NCBI RefSeq assembly: GCF_964026475.1
Contig: NZ_OZ032151.1
Span: 434,001-498,000 of the forward strand
Origin: Candidatus Tisiphia endosymbiont of Nemotelus nigrinus
GTDB lineage: Bacteria; Pseudomonadota; Alphaproteobacteria; Rickettsiales; Rickettsiaceae
DNA: 64,000 bases
Reading direction: 5' to 3'
Part shown: positions 52,624-60,947 of the stretch, in pieces
Layout: the number at the start of each line of letters is the position of its first letter
Position numbering within the stretch: the stretch's first letter is position 1
Program-made: the position numbers and the translations under genes
The notes under the pieces: generated by a model
Database searches by the model: none
Told to the model about the DNA's origin: nothing
The model's input: the letters and a program-made list of their open reading frames with translations, nothing else

Positions 52624-54470
52624 GTGTGCCGTGCCAAGCGGCTTGAGAGATGAAGGTAGGCCCTTCGCAGTCGATTTACAGGAATAGGCTGCAAACCACT
52701 GCATGCGGCAATTGTTTAAGGGCATTGTCGTGAGCGATGCAGAAAAGGCATCCTTGAGGTGTCAGGTATAGACTTAAGAAGACGAACAACAGTGAACCAC
52801 CGTTCAAGTGTCGAAAGCGCTTCAGATGATGTCAAAACCAAGGAGGTTATGTTGCTTTGGGATAAATTTAGCGGGAACCTGTTTACTGGCTAGGTGGCAT
52901 CCGGCATAGAGGTGGCGTGAGTTTAAGTCAAGGCTTTCAAGCTGAACACGGGAATCTGTGCAACGATGTTAAAGGAAAGGCACAAGCGGAAATAAAACCG
53001 TGAGGCTGATAGTACTGATGCGTATACACAGGGGCGGACAGACATGTAGTAATGATGAAGTTGCTGTAATGGCAATGGAGTGAAGGTGTCTGACCATTTT
53101 AGCTGTTCATCACAGTGTCAACTAAATTTATTTAGGAGGAGCTTATGAAGACAGTAAAGCCTTTTGAAATTTCTAAGCAACATGTATGGCAAGCATACCA
53201 ATGTGTCAAGAATAATAAAGGTGCAGCAGGAGTTGAACAACAAACTATGGAAGAATTTGAGCGAAACTTAAAAGATAATTTGTATAATATATGGAATCGT
53301 ATGTCCTCAGGCAGCTATTTTCCTCCTGCAGTAAAAGCTGTGCCTATTCCAAAGAAATCAGGTGGAGAACGAACCCTTGGGATTCCAACTATTTCAGATA
53401 GAATAGCACAAACTGTAGTGAAGATGGTACTTGAGCCATTAGTTGAGCCCATATTTGACGAAGATTCATATGGTTATCGCCCAAAGAAATCTGCACATGA
53501 TGCCATAGCAGTTACAAGAGCAAGATGCTGGAAATATGACTTTGTTGTTGAATTTGATATCAAAGGTTTGTTTGATAATATCGATCACAAACTATTAATG
53601 AAAGCATTGGAGAAACATTGTAAGTGCAAATGGGTACTACTTTACGTACAAAGGTGGCTTAAAGCACCATTGCAAGATAAAGATGGAAATATTATTATGC
53701 GCGATAAGGGAACACCTCAAGGAGGAGTGATAAGTCCAATATTAGCAAATTTATTTTTACATTATGTATTTGATGCATGGGTAAGAAGAGAAATGCCAAG
53801 TGTAGCATTTTGTCGTTATGCTGATGATGGTTTACTCCATTGTCAGAGTCAAAAACAGGCAGAATATGTGTTACAAGTTATTAGACAACGATTCCAGGAA
53901 TGTGGTCTTACGATACATCCTGATAAGTCAGGTATTATATATTGTAAGGACAATAATCGTCGTAATGAATATGAACGAATCAGCTTTGACTTTCTCGGAT
54001 ATAGTTTTAGACCAAGAAGATGTGTAAACAAACAAGGCATGGTTCATCCAAATTTCTTACCTGCGATAAGTAATAACTCTAAGAAAGCAATCATACAAAC
54101 CATAAGGAGTTGGCACATTCAGCTTAAGAATGACAAGTCCTTATCTGAACTTTCGGAAATGTTTAAAGCTGAGTTAAGAGGTTGGTATAACTATTATGGG
54201 CAGTTTTATCCATCGGCAATGCACAACATATGGAAGCACCTGAATTGGTATTTGGTGCAGTGGGTTAGGAGAAAATATAAGAAACTTGCATGGCATAAAA
54301 GACGTGCAAGAGAATATCTAAATAGATTAGCAAATCATAATCCTGAAGCTTTTATACATTGGAAATTAGGAATATATCCAAAGGCTAAAATGGTGGGAGC
54401 GGTGTGAGCTGAGAGGTTTCACGCACCGTTCTGAGAGGGGCTGAAGCTGTAATGCTTCAGTCTACTCACC
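52624..54470 (+). mobile_element. Group II intron inserted in an IS3 transposase gene
   Basis: It begins GTGTGCCGTGCC at 52624 and ends CTACTCACC at 54470, leaving the transposase frame exact. Domain V lies at 54397-54431 (GAGCGGTGTGAGC pairing with GTTTCACGCACCGTTC) and domain VI follows with a bulged-A stem (GGCTGAAGC/GCTTCAG). About 1.85 kb with an intact RT in domain IV. Confidence 0.88.
53145..54407 (+). CDS. ltrA: Group II intron reverse transcriptase/maturase
   Basis: 420 residues with all RT blocks: NNKGAAGVEQQTMEEF, SGGERTLGIPTISDRI, DSYGYRPKKSAHDAI, FVVEFDIKGLFDNIDH, GTPQGGVISPILANL, and the active site FCRYADDGLLHC (canonical YADD). The maturase domain contains ELRGWYNYYGQFYPSAM. 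There is no endonuclease domain. AGGAGGAGC before the ATG is an excellent ribosome site. The stop codon lies within domain V, so translation and ribozyme folding overlap. Probably active. Confidence 0.93.
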   Translation: MKTVKPFEISKQHVWQAYQCVKNNKGAAGVEQQTMEEFERNLKDNLYNIWNRMSSGSYFPPAVKAVPIPKKSGGERTLGIPTISDRIAQTVVKMVLEPLVEPIFDEDSYGYRPKKSAHDAIAVTRARCWKYDFVVEFDIKGLFDNIDHKLLMKALEKHCKCKWVLLYVQRWLKAPLQDKDGNIIMRDKGTPQGGVISPILANLFLHYVFDAWVRREMPSVAFCRYADDGLLHCQSQKQAEYVLQVIRQRFQECGLTIHPDKSGIIYCKDNNRRNEYERISFDFLGYSFRPRRCVNKQGMVHPNFLPAISNNSKKAIIQTIRSWHIQLKNDKSLSELSEMFKAELRGWYNYYGQFYPSAMHNIWKHLNWYLVQWVRRKYKKLAWHKRRAREYLNRLANHNPEAFIHWKLGIYPKAKMVGAV

Positions 54471-54928
54471 CTTATGTTCGAACTAATTCGGGATTTATGT
54501 ACATGGCAGGAATTATCGATTGGCATAGCAGAGCTGTGTTGAGTTATAAATTATCAAATAGTATGGACGTAAATTTGGTAACTGAAGTATTGCAGGATGC
54601 ACTTAACAAATACTCTGCACCGCAGATATTTAATAGTGAACAGGGCAGTCAATATACCAGTAATGAACACATTCAAATTTTACAAGAGCATAACATTAAA
54701 GTTTCGATGAATGGTAAAGGAAGAAGTATTGATAATATAATCATGGAGAGATTTTTTCGAACTTTAAAATATAATTGTATATTTATTAACGATTTTAAAG
54801 ATGTTAAAGAACTTAGGAGAGGTATTGATGATTATATAAATCACTATAATTATAGAAGATTTCATTCAAGTATTGGTTACAAAAAACCTATGAATGTCTA
54901 TCTAAATTCTATACAAAATTATGAATAA
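54471..54928 (+). pseudogene. IS3-family transposase, 3' exon (after group II intron)
   Basis: Joined to 52623 it gives GDITYVRTNSGFMYMAGIID, the standard IS3 rve core. HSRAVLSYKLSNSMDV, APQIFNSEQGSQYTS (second acidic residue region; Ser-Glu where Asp is usual), MNGKGRSIDNIIMERFFRTL (Glu) and NYRRFHSSIGYKKPM follow. The usual HSDQG motif reads NSEQG here, which may cost catalysis. The element's right end is at 54996 (TTTTTCAGTCCA). Confidence 0.8.
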
Positions 54929-54996
54929 ATTGCAGCTTGAAAAATGAAAAAATGGGAAACAAAATTATTATTTTTTTGTCTTGATTTTTCAGTCCA

Positions 54997-55322
54997 GTAT
55001 AATTAGCAAGGAAGATCATGAAGGAAAACGTCAGCAATTAATACAAAAACGTGAAGATATCGTGAGAGAAATAGAAAGCCATAATAATGCTGATGATAAA
55101 TTTTTAGAATGCTTGGTTAACCTAGTAGAACTGGCTTCCGGAGCGTTAGAAACCTTTAAAGGTTCGACTACGGAAGGAAAACGTAAATTGATGAATTTAG
55201 TATTTGCGAACCTAGAATTAAAAGACGGAAAGCTAGACTTTATGCTACGTTCACCGTTTGATGCATTCGTAAAATGCACTAAAATCGAAGAATGGCACAC
55301 CCTAAAGGATTCGAACCTTTGA
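54997..55322 (+). pseudogene. Serine recombinase, C-terminal remnant ending in the tRNA gene
   Basis: From ISKEDHEGKRQQLIQKREDI through NNADDKFLECLVNLVELASG, FKGSTTEGKRKLMNLVFANL and LRSPFDAFVKCTKIEEW it matches the C-terminal part of large serine recombinases. The catalytic domain is missing, replaced by the IS3 element (ends 54996). The last eight residues (HTLKDSNL) and the stop are antisense reading of the tRNA-Arg gene, so the recombinase gene joins the tRNA 3' end directly. A likely element boundary. Confidence 0.75.
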
Positions 55323-55369
55323 CCTACGGATTAGAAATCCGTTGCTCTATCCATCTGAGCTAAGGGTGC
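55296..55369 (-). tRNA. tRNA-Arg(UCU)
   Basis: Reverse strand, 74 nt. The acceptor GCACCCT pairs with AGGGTGT (G-U at the end pair). The D arm is AGCTCAGATGGATAGAGC. The anticodon stem ACGGA/TCCGT encloses loop TTTCTAA with anticodon TCT. The T arm is AAAGGTTCGAATCCTTT. No CCA is encoded. Its 3' end abuts a serine recombinase remnant, consistent with an integration site. Confidence 0.93.
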
Positions 55370-55863
55370 GTATATTGCTCTGATCTTAAGAGTTGAATTA
55401 CGAGTATACATTAAAATCCTCATAGGGGATACGAGTATGCGAATTTATGATAAAGAGAAAAAGCAATTTAGATATACAAAGCTGTTTGTTTTATATCAGC
55501 TAAGATTATCTTTTTCAAGTGCAAAATAGTAACTGTTAACAATTTTGATCGCAAAATAGGTCATGAATCTGTTAATTCTATAGTAGCTTTAGCTTATTAA
55601 TAAAGTTTTCTGAGGCAAATCGTGCTTCCTGATCAATATTAAATATTTCTGGCATATACTCAAATGCTTTGAATAATTGATACCGCAAAACTGTGAGGCA
55701 TTTGCATACTCACATACGTTTTGTCACACCTGGACAAAAGGTTAGTACTACAGTTGTAGATTGAATAAATTCTCTAACCATCATGTATGGAACTACCCAA
55801 AAATGCAAGAAAAAAAATAATACTTGACAGAAAAAAAGCAAATGCAGTCATGTATTCGACTTA
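55370..55863. other. Gap after the tRNA gene
   Basis: AT-rich. I see no gene, and only weak internal repetition (ACGAGTAT twice near 55399-55440). It would contain the tRNA-Arg promoter, reading leftwards. Confidence 0.4.
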
Positions 55864-56006
55864 ACCCGGATATTGCATGAAGGTATCAATATTTATCTCT
55901 GAACCCCTTGTAATATAAGGAGTTTGGAAGAATTGCACAAAAATACAAATTGTATATTTAAAATTTTATATATTTTAGCCTGTAGCCCTCATGAGACAAG
56001 GGCTAG
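55864..56006. repeat. IS-end-like repeat, copy 1
   Basis: It starts CCCGGATATTGCATGAAG and includes GAACCCCTTG and GAAGAATTGCACAAAAATAC, ending near GGGCTAG. The same 100 nt recurs at 57151-57254. The ATATTGCATGA core is shared with the IS1380 ends at 45133 and 47956, so this is probably the other terminus of such an element. IS481 copy 4 is inserted in its final CTAG. Confidence 0.7.
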
Positions 56007-57013
56007 TTGTTTAGTCCCAGGGTGTAATGTTGTATATTATAAAGAATTACCATCAAGAGAGGAATTATGGGACAAATATTACACGGCTGTGCCAAAACGA
56101 CAGAGGCAATACGTTTCGCAATCCAAAATAGTCAAGAGAGCTTAAAGACTTTAGCAAGAAAATATTCTATTAATCCTAAAACAGTTGCTAAGTGGAAGAA
56201 ACGAACTACATTACAAGATACTTGTATGGGTCCCAAAGAACCATCTTCTACAGTATTAACTTCTGAAGAAGAAGCTATGTGTATAGCATTTCGTAAACAC
56301 ACTTTATTATCTTTAGATGATTGCTTATATGCTTTACAAGTTAGTATTCCCAAGCTTACTAGATCTTCTTTACATAGACTTCTTCAACGCCATAATGTTA
56401 GTAGGTTACCGGAAGTAAAAGGAAATAACAAAACCAAGAAGAAGTTTAAACTTTATCCAATTGGTTATTTCCATATAGATATTGCTGAAGTCAAAACAGA
56501 AGAAGGTAAACTCTATCTATTTGTTGCTATTGATCGCACTTCAAAGTTTGTGTATGTAGAACTTTTACCAAGATGTACCAAGACAGAAACAGCACAATTT
56601 CTTCGTAATTTAATTAAAGCTATACCTTATAAAATTCATACTATTTTGACAGATAATGGTATTCAATTTACTAACAGAACAGTAGATAAGCATGCTTGGA
56701 TGCATATTTTTGATCGTATTTGCTATGAATACAATATTGAACACAGGCTAACAAAAGTTAATCATCCATGGACTAATGGACAGGTAGAACGTATGAATCG
56801 TACTATTAAAGAGGCAACTGTTAAACGTTTTTATTATGACAATCATCAGCAACTTAAACAACATTTATATGATTTTATCAATGTCTACAATTTCGCAAAA
56901 AGACTTAAAGCTCTTAAAGGTTTAACTCCTTATGAATTTATCATAAAAACATGGACATCTGATCCAAATAAATTTATTATTAACCCTAACCTCCACTCCC
57001 TGGGACTAAACAC
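56007..57013 (+). mobile_element. IS481-family element, copy 4
   Basis: 1007 bp, ends as copy 1, flanked by a perfect CTAG duplication (56003-56006 and 57014-57017). It is inserted in the CTAG that terminates the preceding repeat. Confidence 0.93.
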
Positions 57014-57017
57014 CTAG
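56067..57017 (+). CDS. IS481-family transposase, copy 4
   Basis: 316 residues, DDE triad intact. It differs from the others at FINVYNF (others FINAYNF). The TAG stop is supplied by the right CTAG target. Intact. Confidence 0.93.
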   Translation: MGQILHGCAKTTEAIRFAIQNSQESLKTLARKYSINPKTVAKWKKRTTLQDTCMGPKEPSSTVLTSEEEAMCIAFRKHTLLSLDDCLYALQVSIPKLTRSSLHRLLQRHNVSRLPEVKGNNKTKKKFKLYPIGYFHIDIAEVKTEEGKLYLFVAIDRTSKFVYVELLPRCTKTETAQFLRNLIKAIPYKIHTILTDNGIQFTNRTVDKHAWMHIFDRICYEYNIEHRLTKVNHPWTNGQVERMNRTIKEATVKRFYYDNHQQLKQHLYDFINVYNFAKRLKALKGLTPYEFIIKTWTSDPNKFIINPNLHSLGLNT

Positions 57018-57345
57018 TAACTGAAGAATTTACCAACAATTTACTTGGCGATGCAGTTTTAAAATTTGATTTGTATTTATAAAAGATTGCAGAGCAGCTT
57101 TGTTGCAAATATACCAAACGACCTATGGTACTCCTTTCTACCGTTTATCTAGCCCGGATATTGCATGAAGATACCAAACTTTACCTCTGAACCCCTTGCA
57201 ACATAAGGGTTTTGGAAGAATTGCACAAAAATACAAATTGTATAAGGGCTAGAACAGTTGATTCATTATCTATTATGCAATATATAAAATACTAAAGAAG
57301 AGCAGCCAACAGGTTTAAATAGAATATGAATGTGCCAGTAATAAA
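57018..57345. other. Gap before the Rpn gene, with repeat copy 2
   Basis: It contains the second copy of the IS-end-like repeat (57151-57254: AGCCCGGATATTGCATGAAG, GAATTGCACAAAAATACAAA, AAGGGCTAG). This copy is uninterrupted and shows the empty CTAG site that IS481 used in copy 1. The rest holds the likely promoter of the Rpn gene. Confidence 0.65.
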
Positions 57346-58266
57346 ATGACAAAAAAACCAAAACATGACCAGTTATTTAAAAAAATAATGGGCAATGAAA
57401 TAGCCGCCCAAGAATTCTTAGAATATTATCTACCGAAGGATTTTCAGGAAAAGATAGATTTGTCAAAGATCAAAGTAGAGAAGGAAAGCTATATTGAAGA
57501 AAGTCTAAGGCGAAAATATAGTGATATAGTTTATTCGGTAAAAACTAAAAATGATGATACGGCTTTCATCTATGTATTATTGGATCATCAATCAACGTCT
57601 GATTATTGGATGGCACTAAGACTCTATAAATACGCATTACTATTATGTGAAAGGCATAAAAAGAATGAGGATAAGCTGCCATTAATTTGTCCGATTATCA
57701 TGTATAATGGTGTAGAAGAATATAATGTTCCAAAAAATTTGTGGGATTTGTTTACTAATCCTGAGCAAGCTAAAAAACTGATGACAGAGGATTATCAATT
57801 AGTGGACTTACAGAGCATGTCAGATGATGAGATAGTGAGAAAGAAACATTTAGGGATGATGGAGTATCTGATGAAGCATATCCATATGCGGGATATGATA
57901 AAATTATGGGAGCAGTTTTTAGAAAAGTTTAAGTTAGAGATATTAGTTGATAAAGAGAATGGTTATATTTACTTAAGATCGTTTTTATGGTATACTGATG
58001 CCAAGTTGCCTGAAGACAGGCAATCGGAATTAGAACAATTACTAACTAAGTATTTATCTGAAGAAGAAAAAGGTAGCATTATGAGAACCGTTGCACAAAA
58101 ATATATAGAAGAGGGTACACAGTACGGGATTCAAATTGGTAAAGCCGAAGGTAAAGCTGAAGCGATGAAAGCGGTAGCAAGAACTATGCTAATTAAAAAC
58201 AGACCGTTAAATGAAATTATTGAATTGACTGGCTTAACTAAAATACAAATTAATAAATTGAAATAG
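57346..58266 (+). CDS. Rpn-family (PD-(D/E)xK) recombination-promoting nuclease/transposase-like protein
   Basis: 306 residues of the Rpn/YhgA-like family. It starts KPKHDQLFKKIMGNEIAAQE; the catalytic core has RRKYSDIVYSV (Asp60) and IYVLLDHQSTSDYWM, then LRLYKYALLLC and PLICPIIMYNG. The usual EHQ is DHQ here (Asp80), a conservative change in the active site. The C-terminal helices carry EGKAEGKAEAMKAVARTML, typical of the family, ending in a short HTH-like segment. Family members cut DNA and promote RecA-independent recombination. Intact, with its own promoter region. Such genes are common in mobile DNA of rickettsiae. Confidence 0.85.
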   Translation: MTKKPKHDQLFKKIMGNEIAAQEFLEYYLPKDFQEKIDLSKIKVEKESYIEESLRRKYSDIVYSVKTKNDDTAFIYVLLDHQSTSDYWMALRLYKYALLLCERHKKNEDKLPLICPIIMYNGVEEYNVPKNLWDLFTNPEQAKKLMTEDYQLVDLQSMSDDEIVRKKHLGMMEYLMKHIHMRDMIKLWEQFLEKFKLEILVDKENGYIYLRSFLWYTDAKLPEDRQSELEQLLTKYLSEEEKGSIMRTVAQKYIEEGTQYGIQIGKAEGKAEAMKAVARTMLIKNRPLNEIIELTGLTKIQINKLK

Positions 58267-58446
58267 TATTAAGTAATTATATCACAATTGACTAATTGAG
58301 TATATAGGAAATAGCAAAAGACTATAGAATCTTTGAAATAGGAACGTAAGGTGGATTTTTAAACAATGAGTTAGATAGAACCTGCAGGTCGTTTCAAATA
58401 GAGATAATTAATCTGCCTAGAACATATTAAGCTAGAAGAGTTAATT

Positions 58447-58710
58447 ATGGCAAGAAAGAATGATTATATAAGCAAAATTGATAAATTGATAGGACAAAAA
58501 ATATATTCCCTAATACTTGCTAAAGGTTTATCACGCCAGCAACTTGCAAAAGCAATAGAGGTAACACATCAACAATTACAAAAATATGAGCTTGGTTTCA
58601 ATAGAATTCCGATAGGTAGATTAATTCTTACTGCTAAAGCATTAGAGAAAAATATTGATTATTTTTATGAAGATTTAGAAGATATAAAGAATAACCTCAA
58701 TTCGATATAA
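58447..58710 (+). CDS. XRE-family helix-turn-helix regulator
   Basis: An 87-residue DNA-binding protein with one Cro/CI-type HTH. Helices run from IGQKIYSLILAKGLSRQQL through AKAIEVTHQQLQKYELGFNR, then RLILTAKALEKNIDYFYED, the standard five-helix fold. It probably acts as a dimeric repressor of a nearby promoter. The last six codons (NNLNSI) lie in the left arm of a 21-bp inverted repeat, so its tail may have come from a palindromic insertion. No partner toxin is adjacent. Confidence 0.88.
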   Translation: MARKNDYISKIDKLIGQKIYSLILAKGLSRQQLAKAIEVTHQQLQKYELGFNRIPIGRLILTAKALEKNIDYFYEDLEDIKNNLNSI

Positions 58711-58818
58711 GCCTAAACATTGGTGCTACGCACCACGTAATAAAATGGAAGAAACTACCAAAATATGTGCAGTTTCTTAGAAGAAGAATTAATAATTCTT
58801 ATATCGAATTGAGGTTAT
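58691..58818. repeat. Branched palindromic structure at the 3' end of the XRE gene
   Basis: Outer arms 58691-58711 and 58798-58818 are a perfect 21-bp inverted repeat (ATAACCTCAATTCG...). Inside are two more stems: TGGTGC/GCACCA (58721-58735) and AAGAAACT/AGTTTCTT (58749-58756, 58771-58778). A three-way-junction fold of about 128 nt. RPE-like or a structured 3' RNA. Confidence 0.75.
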
Positions 58819-58959
58819 ATTACTCTCGAATATACTGGTATAAAAAAAGAAAAGTAGCATAATAAATGGTTATCAGAAACTAAAAAACTAATTAATCTGC
58901 TGTTATAGTTTTTTATTCAAATTTTTTTTGATAATATGCTTAGCGCTTCTTGGCAACTA

Positions 58960-58968
58960 TGCTACAAT
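58960..58968 (+). promoter_or_regulatory. Possible extended -10 promoter of ffh
   Basis: TGCTACAAT, an extended -10 box (TGn plus TACAAT), lies about 30 nt before the ffh ATG. No good -35 is visible at the right distance, as allowed for extended -10 promoters. Confidence 0.35.
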
Positions 58969-58998
58969 AGCAAAATCAACTAATTAAATTGCGTTTTT

Positions 58999-60351
58999 AT
59001 GTTTCAAACATTAACTCAAAATTTGACAAAAATTTTTGATCGTATCAAAAGAAGTGGCACTTTATCGGAAGCTCAAATAAACGATACTATGCGTGATATT
59101 AGAATTGCCCTTCTTGAATCAGATGTTGCATTGCCGGTAGTTAAGGACTTTATTGCTGAAGTAAAATTAAAAGCTATGGGACAAGAAGTTATAAAATCAG
59201 TCTCCCCAGGACAGATGATAGTAAAAATTATCCATAATGAGTTAATTAATATATTATCCTCTTCTCCAGACGAGAGCATTTTGCATCTTAAATCCACACC
59301 GCCGGTAAATATTTTAATGGTAGGTTTGCAAGGTAGTGGTAAGACTACCGCTAGTGCCAAATTAGCCCTTAGGCTAAAAAACCAAAATAAAAAGGTACTT
59401 TTAGTTTCGCTTGATACTTACCGTCCTGCTGCTCAGGAACAGTTAACTATTCTTGGTAAATCGATAGAGGTAGATAGTTTAACTATTATCCCAGAGCATA
59501 CTCCTATTGATATTACTAAAAGAGCTTTGCACGAATCGAAATTAGCTGCTTATGATGTTGTTATTTACGACACGGCAGGTAGGTTACAAATCGATGAACA
59601 AATGATGCAAGAAGCGGTAAATATAAGAAATTTAGTAGAACCAAAGGAAATAATTTTGGTAGTTGATGCAATGACAGGGCAAGATTCACTGCTTATAGCT
59701 AGCAATTTTGATCAGCAATTAGGAATTACCGGGGTAATTTTATCTCGTATTGATGGCGATGCTAAGGGTGGGGCAGCTTTGAGTATTAAGCATGTTACCA
59801 AGAAGCCTATTAAATTCCTAAGTACTGGTGAGAAATTGACAGATTTAGAACTATTTGACCCAGAACGTATTGCCTCAAGAATATTAGATATGGGAGATAT
59901 AATCTCCTTTGTTGAAAAAGCGAGTAGCCTAATAGACCAGCAAGAGGCAGAAAAAGCAGCTGCTAGACTAAAAAAGGGTAAATTTGACTTAGAAGATTAC
60001 CTAATGCAAATGAGGAGTATAAAAAAACTAGGTGGATTTGGTAGTATGATGAGTATGTTACCTGGCATGAATAAGATTATCGATAAGGTCGATCAATCGA
60101 AATTAAGCGGCAAGTTAATAGATCACCAAGAAGCGATAATTTTATCGATGACCAAAAAAGAACGAAGAAAGCCAGATTTACTAAATGCCTCACGTCGGAA
60201 ACGTATTGCTGAAGGTTCTGGAACATCGGTTCAAAAAGTTAACGCTCTATTGAAACAATTTAAACAAATAAGTGATCTCATGAAAAAGGTAAGCAGTATG
60301 AATCCCAAAAGTCTAATGCGTAGTAGTATAAGCAATTTGTTTAAACTATAG
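58999..60351 (+). CDS. ffh: Ffh, signal recognition particle GTPase (SRP54)
   Basis: 450 residues, standard for Ffh. The N domain (MFQTLTQNLTKIFDRIKRSG; ALLESDVALPVVKDFI) is followed by the G domain with GLQGSGKTT (109-117), LLVSLDTYRPAAQEQL, VVIYDTAGRLQID, TGVILSRIDGDAKGG and the closing GEKLTDLELFDPERIA. The methionine-rich M domain contains FDLEDYLMQMRSIKKLGG and binds 4.5S RNA and signal sequences. It targets inner-membrane and some secreted proteins to FtsY/SecYEG. Intact. Essential core gene, marking the return to chromosomal backbone after the mobile region. Confidence 0.96.
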   Translation: MFQTLTQNLTKIFDRIKRSGTLSEAQINDTMRDIRIALLESDVALPVVKDFIAEVKLKAMGQEVIKSVSPGQMIVKIIHNELINILSSSPDESILHLKSTPPVNILMVGLQGSGKTTASAKLALRLKNQNKKVLLVSLDTYRPAAQEQLTILGKSIEVDSLTIIPEHTPIDITKRALHESKLAAYDVVIYDTAGRLQIDEQMMQEAVNIRNLVEPKEIILVVDAMTGQDSLLIASNFDQQLGITGVILSRIDGDAKGGAALSIKHVTKKPIKFLSTGEKLTDLELFDPERIASRILDMGDIISFVEKASSLIDQQEAEKAAARLKKGKFDLEDYLMQMRSIKKLGGFGSMMSMLPGMNKIIDKVDQSKLSGKLIDHQEAIILSMTKKERRKPDLLNASRRKRIAEGSGTSVQKVNALLKQFKQISDLMKKVSSMNPKSLMRSSISNLFKL

Positions 60352-60375
60352 TTAACCTGTTAACTCACCCCCGGC

Positions 60376-60609
60376 GTCATTGCGAGGGGTAGGTAAGTAC
60401 CACAACTGTTGAAAGTTAGAAGAGGAAACTGTTTTTAGGCAAGGAAATGTCATTGCGAGGAGTGTGTAAGCACGACGAAGCAATCCAAATTTAATCATTT
60501 TATGGATTGCTTCGTCGACCTTCGGTCTTCTCGCAATGACGTCCCCCTGTTTAAAGCCCCCTCTTCTAACTTTCAACAGTTGTGGTACTTACCCCCCCTC
60601 GCAATGACG
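60376..60609. repeat. Nested palindromic repeat between ffh and the autotransporter
   Basis: The outer arms (60376-60426 and 60560-60609) are near-perfect inverted repeats that include CACAACTGTTGAAAG and its complement. An inner hairpin (about 60450-60541, GTCATTGCGAG to CTCGCAATGAC) is the same family as 33936-34545. It could end ffh transcription. Confidence 0.82.
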
Positions 60610-60794
60610 CTAGGCTGTTTTCCCTGTGACTTTATAAATGTCATGTATAAGGCGAGTTAATAATACTGTTTCAAATATAACACAAATAACAGGGAATTAT
60701 AAAAAAAATAGTCTAAGTAGCTTGTAATTAATAATTTTTACATATATAGTACCTGCGTGTTTAGATATTCTAAAAAGGTTCTAACTAGAATTAG
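60610..60794. other. Spacer upstream of the autotransporter
   Basis: AT-rich, no gene. It is the likely promoter area of the autotransporter, but no box is clear enough to call. Confidence 0.4.
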
Positions 60795-60883
60795 GTTAAC
60801 GTCATACCTATGAATAAGGGTGTCATATATACCCGCTTCAGCATCGAATCTAGATTCTCGTCTAAGTGGGAATGGCATTAACG
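60795..60883. repeat. RPE-like hairpin in the autotransporter leader
   Basis: Ends GTTAACGTCATACC and GGAATGGCATTAACG are inverted relatives, with an inner 12-bp palindrome GAATCTAGATTC (60846-60857) and CCCGCTTC against TAAGTGGG. It lies 65 nt before the start codon and would be in the 5' untranslated RNA. Confidence 0.6.
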
Positions 60884-60947
60884 TTTTAGGGCTAATTGCC
60901 CCAAGAAACTGATTTAGAAAATAAATTAACTTAAATAGGAAAAAATT

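Noticed and set aside
57346-58710. Rpn nuclease plus XRE regulator as a toxin-antitoxin pair
   Set aside because: They are 180 nt apart without overlap or shared signals, and Rpn proteins are not usually paired with XRE antitoxins.
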